Assembly (NCBI GenBank): GCA_050257395.1
Contig: JBLMWU010000349.1
Location: 1 to 8,763, forward strand
Source of the DNA: JAIRTY01 sp050257395
GTDB lineage: Bacteria > Actinomycetota > Actinomycetes > Streptosporangiales > Streptosporangiaceae
Direction: 5' to 3'
Length of the DNA: 8,763 nt
The notes beneath the pieces are model-generated. The model made no database searches. It had not been told where the DNA came from and saw only the letters and a program-made list of their open reading frames with translations. A program made the translations under genes and the position numbers. This document shows positions 1 through 4,941 of this stretch, one piece after another; the stretch's first letter is position 1; the number at the start of each line of letters is the position of its first letter.

Positions 1-1
1 G

Positions 2-205
2 TCCGCCAGTGGCGTGCCGATCGAGCGCATCAGCGACCTGGTGGGCCACAGCGGCACGAACGTCACCGAGACCGTCTACCGGCACGAGATCCGGCCCGCG
101 CTCACCACCGGCGCCACGGCCATGAACAAGATCCTCGCCCCGAGGAACACCCCGGCGAGGAACACCACGAGGAACCCGAAGAAGAACCGCGCCAGGTCCG
201 CGTAA
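2..205 (+). CDS. Tyrosine recombinase (phage/AICE integrase), C-terminal end only
   Basis: The gene enters from the left edge, so only its last 67 residues are visible. They hold the end of the catalytic domain of a tyrosine site-specific recombinase. The segment LVGHSGTNVTETVYRH carries the conserved histidine of the LGH box (codon at 47-49), and ten residues later the tyrosine nucleophile (codon at 77-79) in the T-x-x-x-Y-x-H context. Enzymes of this family integrate and excise mobile elements by cutting DNA through a 3'-phosphotyrosine bond. After the domain comes a basic tail of about 25 residues rich in R, K, N and P, with a loose ARNT repeat. The stop lies 108 bases from the 3' end of a tRNA-Pro gene. 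This fits an integrase at one end of an element inserted in that tRNA. pSAM2 of Streptomyces is a known AICE that uses a tRNA-Pro gene. The family call is firm; AICE versus prophage cannot be decided from this end alone. Confidence 0.88.
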   Translation, partial: SASGVPIERISDLVGHSGTNVTETVYRHEIRPALTTGATAMNKILAPRNTPARNTTRNPKKNRARSA

Positions 206-207
206 CC

Positions 208-258
208 TGGCTCCCGTAAGAAGCATGTCCGAACGAGTGGCTCCCCGTTTGGCTCCCG
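208..258 (+). repeat. Three copies of TGGCTCCC(C)G between integrase and tRNA
   Basis: Copies start at 208, 238 and 250; the middle one has an extra C. They occupy the non-coding stretch between the integrase stop and the tRNA terminator. Short direct repeats beside an att site are often arm-type binding sites for a tyrosine integrase, so that is the suggested role. It is an inference from position and repetition only. Confidence 0.4.
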
Positions 259-264
259 AAGATC

Positions 265-298
265 AAAAAGGGGCCCGGGCTGGAACCCGGAACCCCTT
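265..298 (-). terminator. Intrinsic terminator downstream of tRNA-Pro
   Basis: On the minus strand the stem AAGGGG/CCCCTT, a small 2x1 internal loop and an inner CCGGG/CCCGG stem close a six-base loop. The hairpin is followed by a run of five T residues (265-269 on the complementary strand). It lies 15 bases after the CCA end of the tRNA and points the same way, so it would end the tRNA transcript. The plus strand has no T-run after the hairpin, so it is not a good terminator for the integrase. If the element lies to the left, this terminator belongs to the element side of the junction. Confidence 0.8.
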
Positions 299-313
299 CT
301 GACCTGGACCTTC

Positions 314-350
314 TGGTCGGGACGGCCGGATTTGAACCGGCGACCCCTTG
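314..350. other. Probable attachment-site arm (att core inside the tRNA 3' half)
   Basis: Elements that integrate into tRNA genes usually recombine within the 3' half and carry a copy of it, so the tRNA stays intact. The T arm, acceptor 3' strand and CCA fall in this interval and face the integrase gene. The exact core cannot be set, because the second copy (the other att) would lie outside the window to the left. The boundaries given are only the 3' part of the tRNA. Confidence 0.4.
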
Positions 351-390
351 ACCCCCAGTCAAGTGCGCTGCCAAACTGCGCCACGTCCCG
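314..390 (-). tRNA. tRNA-Pro (anticodon GGG), CCA encoded
   Basis: A full cloverleaf can be folded by hand on the minus strand. The acceptor stem CGGGACG/CGTCCCG is preceded in reading by 390, with discriminator A at 317 and an encoded CCA at 314-316. The D-arm stem is GCGC/GCGC with GG in the loop. The anticodon stem is CTTGA/TCAAG with loop CTGGGGG, which gives anticodon GGG (proline CCC and CCU codons) with G37. The variable loop has five bases, and the T arm is GCCGG/CCGGC with loop TTCAAAT. All arms are complete with no mismatches, so the gene should be functional. Its 3' end faces the integrase, so it is the likely integration target. Confidence 0.96.
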
Positions 391-622
391 CCCGCCCTTG
401 CGGACTCCTAGACGATAGCGCATCCGGGGCTCTGCCCGCTTCCGGCGCACCCCTGCGCCAACCCCCCCGGGACCGGGCCTGGGACACTCTTCGCGAAAGT
501 CGCGTTTCCCCTGCTGATTCCCGGGCACTTGCAGACTCCACCAGTCGTTGGATCATCCAGTGCGTGGGTATGAATCTGGCGCACCTCCAAGTTCGGGCCA
601 CGTCCACCTGATGGAGCGGGGC

Positions 623-1519
623 ATGAGAGTGTGTGGACCTGCTGAAGACGGCACGTACGGTGGCCCGCCCCCGTACGGCGACTACGACACGACACCGTTC
701 GCCCGGCCCGGGCACTGGGAGTGGGTCGATGACGGCCCGTACGGGCCCGCCCAGAACGGCAACGGGCACCTCAACGGCTACCGCCCCCGTCGCAGGCGCC
801 GCTTCCGCTTTCTGCGCCGCCTGATGACGCTGGTCATCGGGTTCGCCCTGCTCGGGGCGCTGGCGCTCGGCGGCCTGCTGCTGGTGACCCCGTCGGCGGG
901 CACCGCCGAGGCTCTCGCCCGGGCGATCGACCAGTCCCACCATGCGCCCTTCCCGGGCCCGCCCGTGGCGCCCCGGTTCGCCGCGGCGCTGACCGCTACC
1001 GAGGATCACCGCTTCTACTCCGAGCCGGGCATCGACCCGTTCGGCGTGGCCCGGCTGGTCTACGGGACCGTGACCAGGCAGCCGGACCAGGGCGGCGCCA
1101 CGCTGTACCAGCAGCTGGCCAAGATGCTCTACACCTCGGGCGCCGGCGGGCTCTCGATGCAGGCTGTCGAGGTCGGCGTCGGGATCAAGCTGTACCTGAC
1201 CTACTCGCGGCAGCAGATCCTCCGCATGTACCAGGACGTGGCCTACTTCGGGCACGGCTACTACGGCCTGGCCCAGGCGGCCTGCGGGTACTTCGCGGTC
1301 CAGCCGGCCCAGCTGAGCTGGCCGCAGGCGGCGATGCTGGCCGGCTTGGTGCAGGCCCCGTCAGCCGACGACCCGCTGCTCCACTACGCCAACGCCCGCG
1401 CCCGCGAGTCGCACGTGCTCGGCCGCCTCACGGCGGTCGGCACCCTCACCCCGGCCCAGGCCAGCGCCGCCTGGCAGCAGTCCCTGAACCTGGTCCAGGC
1501 CGGCGGCCGCTGCGCCTGA
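623..1519 (+). CDS. Monofunctional family-51 peptidoglycan glycosyltransferase (transglycosylase), membrane-anchored
   Basis: The protein has 298 residues. ATG 623 is chosen because GGAG sits six bases upstream; ATG 611 and an upstream TTG at 548 have no such site. Layout: a G/P/Y/N-rich cytoplasmic tail (1-53), an arginine cluster (R54-R66), one membrane segment (about 67-88), then an extracellular GT51 domain (about 95-290). The family polymerises lipid II into glycan strands. Visible motifs are TEDHRFYSEPGID with catalytic-type E127, QGGATLYQQ (156-164), and E183 in the third motif, followed by IKLYLTYSRQQILRMYQ and FGHGYYGLAQAA. No penicillin-binding transpeptidase domain follows, so the enzyme is monofunctional. 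Unusual points: the histidine of the ED-x-x-F-x-x-H motif is E134, and the basic pair before E183 is M-Q. It may therefore be a divergent or weakly active member. It is probably a stand-alone chromosomal gene. Confidence 0.87.
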   Translation: MRVCGPAEDGTYGGPPPYGDYDTTPFARPGHWEWVDDGPYGPAQNGNGHLNGYRPRRRRRFRFLRRLMTLVIGFALLGALALGGLLLVTPSAGTAEALARAIDQSHHAPFPGPPVAPRFAAALTATEDHRFYSEPGIDPFGVARLVYGTVTRQPDQGGATLYQQLAKMLYTSGAGGLSMQAVEVGVGIKLYLTYSRQQILRMYQDVAYFGHGYYGLAQAACGYFAVQPAQLSWPQAAMLAGLVQAPSADDPLLHYANARARESHVLGRLTAVGTLTPAQASAAWQQSLNLVQAGGRCA

Positions 1520-1538
1520 GCGCGGCGGCAACGGGCCC

Positions 1539-1574
1539 GGCTGCAACCAGCCTGCAAGCCCGTGGCGGCACGCT
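1539..1574 (+). promoter_or_regulatory. SARP-type tandem box and -10 upstream of the SnoaL-like operon
   Basis: GGCTGCAA (1539-1546) and GCCTGCAA (1550-1557) form a direct repeat with an 11-base period. After 11 bases comes CACGCT (1569-1574), a plausible weak -10 (compare TANNNT), about 30 bases before the start codon. The same arrangement with identical spacing occurs upstream of the cupin at 8128-8163. SARP activators bind heptamer-like direct repeats spaced one helical turn apart just upstream of -10. The regulator encoded at 4942-8085 is the obvious candidate. Binding itself is inferred. Confidence 0.7.
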
Positions 1575-1604
1575 GAGCCATCAGCCCAGCCCCAGGAGGC
1601 AGAG

Positions 1605-1997
1605 ATGGCCAGCTCACCCGCGATCGACAGGTTCCTGCAGGCGATCCAGGACGCGCAGATCTCCGCCTGCGACGCATGGGACACCGATGCCACGCTGGAC
1701 GCGACCGTGCCGAACTGGCGGCTGCACGCCACCGGGCGGGACGCCATCCGCACCGAGTACGCCCGCTGGTTCGCCGACCCGGGCCACTTCCACGACCTGC
1801 ACCGGCACCCGCTCGGCGACGGGTCCGGCGAGGTGGTCGAGTACACGCTCAGCTGGCTCGAGCGCGGCGTGCCGCACGCGGGCCACCACATGCACCTGCT
1901 CAGGCTGCGCGACGGGCTGATCGTGTCCGACACTGTGTTCTGCGGGGGCCGCTGGCCCGCGGCGCTGCTCGCCGAGATGGAGGCTGCCGATGCCTGA
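1605..1997 (+). CDS. SnoaL/NTF2-like protein
   Basis: A 130-residue protein with a strong ribosome site (AGGAGG, five bases before ATG). Size and pattern match the SnoaL-like/NTF2-like fold. An N-terminal helix pair contains a short acidic turn and W25-D-T-D-A. A GRDAIRTEY stretch comes next, then alternating strands with many His and Asp residues (HFHDLHRHPLGDGSGEVVEYTLSWL; HAGHHMHLLRLRDGLIVSDTVF). Members range from polyketide cyclases to isomerases, hydratases and binding proteins, so the reaction cannot be named. The small fold usually encloses a hydrophobic small-molecule pocket. The gene is first in an operon, overlaps the next gene by eight bases (ATGCCTGA), and lies behind the tandem regulatory box at 1539. 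No signal peptide is present, so it should be cytoplasmic. Confidence 0.82.
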   Translation: MASSPAIDRFLQAIQDAQISACDAWDTDATLDATVPNWRLHATGRDAIRTEYARWFADPGHFHDLHRHPLGDGSGEVVEYTLSWLERGVPHAGHHMHLLRLRDGLIVSDTVFCGGRWPAALLAEMEAADA

Positions 1998-3147
1998 CCC
2001 ACCGCAGGCCGTCAGCCCGCGCACGGCCCGCGACGTGGCCGAGCTGATCGCGGGCGCGACGGTCCGGGAACCGCTCGGCGGGGCGCCGGGCAAGTCCGGT
2101 GCCCGGCTGGAGCGGCTGGTCATCGGCGGGGAGCCGTACGTGCTCAAGCACCTCGACCTCGCCGGGGACTGGACCATGCGTGCCTCGGGCTGCCTGCGCG
2201 GAGCGCCGTTCAGTATGTGGGAACGAGGAATCTTCGCCCGGCTCCCTGCCTGTCTCAGCCAGCCCATCGTGGGGGTGGCACCGGAGCCGGGCAGCGGGCC
2301 GGGGCCGTCCGGCGGGTGCGCGCTGCTGATGCGTGACGTCACCCGCTGGCTGGTGCCCGCCACCGATGAGCCGATCCCGCTCAGGCAGCACCGGCGTTTC
2401 CTCGCGGCCATGGCCGCCCTGCACGCCGAGTTCTGGGGCTGCGGCCCGGAACTGGACATCGTCGCGCCCATGCACCGCTACCTGGAGCTCTCGCCGTGGA
2501 CGGCGCAGGCGGAGGCCGCCGCCGGGTCCCCGGACCTGGTCCCGCGGCTGATCGGGAAGGGCTGGCCGCTGCTCGCGGAGGTGGCGCCCGCCGCCGCGGC
2601 GGTGGTGATCCCGCTGGCGCACGACCCGGGCCCGCTGGTGGACGCGCTCGCCGCCACCCCGCACACGTTCGTGCACAGCAACTGGAAACTGGACAACCTG
2701 GGCACCGACGGCGCGGGCCGGACGGTGCTGCTCGACTGGGAACAGCCGGGCCACGGCGCGCCCCTCAGCGACCTGGCCTGGTACCTCGCGATCAACTGCC
2801 GCCGCCTGCCGCAGGGCAAGGAGGCCGCGATCGACTCCTACCGGGCGGCGCTGGAAGTACGCGGCGTCAGCACCGAACCCTGGTGGGACCGGCAGCTGGC
2901 GCTGAGCCTGCTGGGTGCCCTGGTCCAGTTCGGCTGGGAAAAAGCGCTGGGCGGCTACGACGAGGAGCTCGCATGGTGGGAGGAGAAGGCGGTGGCGGCC
3001 GCCCCCCTGGTCGGCTGGCCGGGCCTAAGGCGGCCGGGGCGCCCAGGGTGGCCGGGGCGCGCGGCGTGGCATGGACGCCCAGCGTGGCTGGGGCGCCGTC
3101 GTGGACGGGCTGAGCGGGGTGCCCGAGGGGGCGGCACTGGCTGCTGA
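1990..3147 (+). CDS. Aminoglycoside phosphotransferase-family (APH/choline-kinase fold) protein with repeat-extended C-terminus
   Basis: The protein has 385 residues. The start overlaps the previous stop by eight bases, and GGAGG lies six bases upstream inside the previous gene, so translation is probably coupled. The N-lobe holds the likely ATP lysine in YVLKHLD (K53). The C-lobe has the catalytic-loop equivalent HSNWKLDNLG (229-238) and the metal-binding loop VLLDWE (D249) followed by PLSDLAWYLA. This is the order seen in APH-type kinases, which phosphorylate small molecules such as aminoglycosides, choline or homoserine. The usual catalytic aspartate of HGD-x4-N is N231 here, so activity is uncertain; D235 is the nearest acidic residue. 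The last ~45 residues are a W/G/R/P-rich tail made from an 18-base repeat and overlap the next gene by 77 bases. That tail is probably a recent extension of a protein that once ended near residue 345. Substrate unknown. Confidence 0.8.
   Translation: MPDPPQAVSPRTARDVAELIAGATVREPLGGAPGKSGARLERLVIGGEPYVLKHLDLAGDWTMRASGCLRGAPFSMWERGIFARLPACLSQPIVGVAPEPGSGPGPSGGCALLMRDVTRWLVPATDEPIPLRQHRRFLAAMAALHAEFWGCGPELDIVAPMHRYLELSPWTAQAEAAAGSPDLVPRLIGKGWPLLAEVAPAAAAVVIPLAHDPGPLVDALAATPHTFVHSNWKLDNLGTDGAGRTVLLDWEQPGHGAPLSDLAWYLAINCRRLPQGKEAAIDSYRAALEVRGVSTEPWWDRQLALSLLGALVQFGWEKALGGYDEELAWWEEKAVAAAPLVGWPGLRRPGRPGWPGRAAWHGRPAWLGRRRGRAERGARGGGTGC
3031..3102 (+). repeat. 18-base degenerate tandem repeat across the phosphotransferase/methyltransferase junction
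   Basis: Four units start at 3031, 3049, 3067 and 3085. Each has the form (C/T)GGC-x-GGGGCGCCC-like followed by a variable end. A shorter, more diverged unit precedes them (3016-3030). In the phosphotransferase frame the units encode six residues each (RPGRPG, WPGRAA, WHGRPA, WLGRRR). In the methyltransferase frame they contain its proposed start codon at 3071. The whole-codon period keeps both frames open. Confidence 0.75.
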
Positions 3148-3964
3148 CATCCGGGCCGCCTACGAGCGGGGCGCTGACGAATGGGCCCGCGGCCCCGCGC
3201 AGGTCTACGGCGCGATGGCCCGGGCGCTGGTCGCGGCCGCCGGGGTACCCGTGGCCGGCCAGCGGGTGCTCGACGTCGGCACGGGCACCGGGGTGGCGGC
3301 CCGCGCCGCCCTGGCAGCCGGAGCCCGGCAGGTGGTGGCGGTGGACTTCGCGCTCGGCATGCTCCGGCACGCCGCGCAGCAGCACCCGGCTGCGACCGGC
3401 GGCGCCGGGCGGCTGCACCCGGTCGCGGCCGACGCCGCCGCCCTGCCGTTCCGCGGCGGCAGCTTCGGCCTGATCGTGACCGCGTTCTGCCTGAGCCACC
3501 TGCGCGACCTTGCAGCCGGCCTGGCCGAATTGCACCGGGCCGGCCGGGCCCTCGCCGCCAGCGCCTTCGCGCCGGGCTGGTCGCACCCGGCCCAGGGTGC
3601 CGTGGACGAGGTGCTCCGCTCCTACGGGTACCGCCCGCCCGGCTGGTACCTGGCATTCAAGGCCAGGACCGAGCCAGCAGCGGGCGATCCGGAGCTGCTC
3701 ACCCGGCTGGCAGCCGAAGCAGGCTTCGCGAACGTGCGGGTGCGCACGCTGGCTGTGCCGACCGGGCTGACCACCCCGGCGGGCCTGGCGGCCTGGCGGC
3801 TCGGCATGGCCCCGGTCGTGCCCTTCCTGCGGTCCCTGCCCCCGCATCGTCTGGCTGCACTCCGGGAGGCAGCCCAGCGGGCCGTGGCCGGCGCCGGCCC
3901 GCTCGTGGTCTCCATGCAGGTACTCACGGCCGGCCAGGCAGGGCCGCAGCGGGCAAGCCGCTAG
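3071..3964 (+). CDS. Class I SAM-dependent methyltransferase (UbiE/Methyltransf_11-like)
   Basis: A protein of up to 297 residues. The SAM-binding motif I VLDVGTGTG lies at 66-74, and the acidic residue that holds the ribose is D92 in VVAVDFALGML. The segment DAAALPFRGGSFGLIVTAFCLSHL matches the post-motif region of small-molecule methyltransferases. The segment before AASAFAPGW is short: the usual V-L-R-P-G-G turn seems to be missing between LHRAG and RALAAS. The C-terminal half (about 165-297) would form the acceptor lid. The start is uncertain. ATG 3071 lies in the tandem repeat with no clear ribosome site. GTG 3101 or GTG 3119 are alternatives, the latter still before the conserved part that begins near residue 26. 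The gene is last in the operon with the SnoaL-like and phosphotransferase genes. After it, 117 bases separate it from the convergent hydrolase, with no strong terminator visible. Acceptor substrate unknown. Confidence 0.85.
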   Translation: MDAQRGWGAVVDGLSGVPEGAALAADIRAAYERGADEWARGPAQVYGAMARALVAAAGVPVAGQRVLDVGTGTGVAARAALAAGARQVVAVDFALGMLRHAAQQHPAATGGAGRLHPVAADAAALPFRGGSFGLIVTAFCLSHLRDLAAGLAELHRAGRALAASAFAPGWSHPAQGAVDEVLRSYGYRPPGWYLAFKARTEPAAGDPELLTRLAAEAGFANVRVRTLAVPTGLTTPAGLAAWRLGMAPVVPFLRSLPPHRLAALREAAQRAVAGAGPLVVSMQVLTAGQAGPQRASR

Positions 3965-4081
3965 GGAAGCCGGTACGCCGGGCCCGCGTGCAGGCAGGAG
4001 GCGGTGCCGGCGGTGCTTGCCCGGTATTGCAGCCGCGCTCATCCTGGCAACCGTGCTGATCTGCGCTGAGCTGGTCTCGGG

Positions 4082-4861
4082 TCAGCGCGGGCGCTCCACG
4101 CGCGCGAGCCACTCAGCGAGGAGGGCGCGCAGGAGTTCCGGCTGCTCATGGGGCAGGGCGTGCCCGGCGTCGTCGAGCACGGCGAGCGAGGCGTGCGGGC
4201 AGTGGCCGGCGAAGTCGGCAGCGGCGGCATACCCGACCGCCGAGTCCAGCCGCCCCGCTACGACCAGTGCCGGACCCGGGTAGGCCGGCGCGTGATCGGG
4301 GGTCAGCTCCCACCGTTCGCCGATCCGCTCGAGCGCTGCCTGGTCGGCGAGCGCGGCGGCTGGGGCGACATAACGTTCGTACCGCTCGAGCATCTCCGGA
4401 GTCTGGATCACGAAGTAGCTCCGGAAGACGTCGTCGCCGATCTCACCCGAGCCAGCGACGGCGCGGTGCTCTGGGACGTCGCGCAGCCCTGGCAGCAACG
4501 GGCAGACGAGCGCCAGGCCAGCGACCTGCGCGGGCCGCCTCGCGGCCATCGCCTGCGCGTAGTACGCGCCCGCCGAGTGACCGATCAGCAGGCAGGCAGT
4601 CCCGCCGGCGACCTCGTCGGCGAAGGCAAGCAGCGTGCCGAGAACGTCGTCGGCGCTGCGCAGCGTTTCGGGAGCGAATGTCCGGCCCATGCCAGGAAGG
4701 TCAGGATAGATCCGCCGCAGCCCCGCAACGCCGCCGAAGACCGGCTCGAAGCAGGCCTCAGCCTCGCGGTGGTCGACGCCGGCGCCGTGCAGCACCAGCA
4801 CGGGCCGGCCGGTCCCGTGCTCCACGGCGTGCACCACCACCTGGCCCGTCCGGATCTCCAC
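4082..4861 (-). CDS. Alpha/beta-fold hydrolase
   Basis: A 259-residue cytoplasmic protein starting at GTG 4861. It shows the complete catalytic set of the alpha/beta hydrolase family. The oxyanion-loop LHGAG is at 24-28, the nucleophile elbow GHSAG has S96, the acid is D206 in AGRLDSAVGY, and the histidine is H234 in DDAGHALPHEQ. A cap region of about 85 residues (115-200) sits between strand 6 and the acid and would set the substrate. Members hydrolyse esters, lactones, epoxides or C-C bonds; none can be picked here. The length is typical of the family. It lies 80 bases downstream of the SARP regulator on the same strand, so read-through is possible. It also appears to have its own leaderless promoter: TAGCCT at 4868-4873 ends six bases before the GTG. 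It converges with the methyltransferase operon. Confidence 0.9.
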   Translation of the reverse strand: MEIRTGQVVVHAVEHGTGRPVLVLHGAGVDHREAEACFEPVFGGVAGLRRIYPDLPGMGRTFAPETLRSADDVLGTLLAFADEVAGGTACLLIGHSAGAYYAQAMAARRPAQVAGLALVCPLLPGLRDVPEHRAVAGSGEIGDDVFRSYFVIQTPEMLERYERYVAPAAALADQAALERIGERWELTPDHAPAYPGPALVVAGRLDSAVGYAAAADFAGHCPHASLAVLDDAGHALPHEQPELLRALLAEWLARVERPR

Positions 4862-4873
4862 CCCCGCAGGCTA
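4859..4873 (-). promoter_or_regulatory. Likely leaderless promoter of the alpha/beta hydrolase
   Basis: On the minus strand TAGCCT (4873-4868) matches the actinobacterial -10 pattern TANNNT. It is followed by six bases and then the GTG start codon at 4861. This spacing would start the transcript on the first base of the codon. No clear Shine-Dalgarno sequence is present (only a G-run), which agrees with a leaderless message. No convincing -35 is seen. Confidence 0.5.
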
Positions 4874-4941
4874 ACCGCACACGGGGACGTGGCGGCACCA
4901 GCCTGCGGCACCGGCCTGCGCGCTACGTGAGCGAACTCGGG

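Noticed and set aside
569..574. TATGAA as a -10 for the glycosyltransferase with TTGGAT as -35
   Set aside because: The spacer is only 15 bases and both elements are imperfect; not strong enough to annotate.
359..1255. 298-codon minus-strand open frame over the tRNA and glycosyltransferase
   Set aside because: It overlaps a complete tRNA and is antisense to a GT51 gene with clear motifs; its composition is typical of a shadow frame.
4027..4034. Single TTGCAGCC (reverse complement of the SARP octamer) between the convergent genes
   Set aside because: No second copy lies 11 bases away and no promoter points away from it. Another single copy occurs inside the methyltransferase gene at 3510, so isolated matches seem to be chance.
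3965..4081. Possible bidirectional terminator between the methyltransferase and the hydrolase
   Set aside because: Only scattered CCGGGC/GCCCGG pairing with a long loop and no T-run; nothing better than expected in GC-rich DNA.
4902..4921. GCCTGCG repeated twice upstream of the hydrolase
   Set aside because: The period is 13, not 11, and the last two bases differ from the octamer, so it does not fit the shared box.
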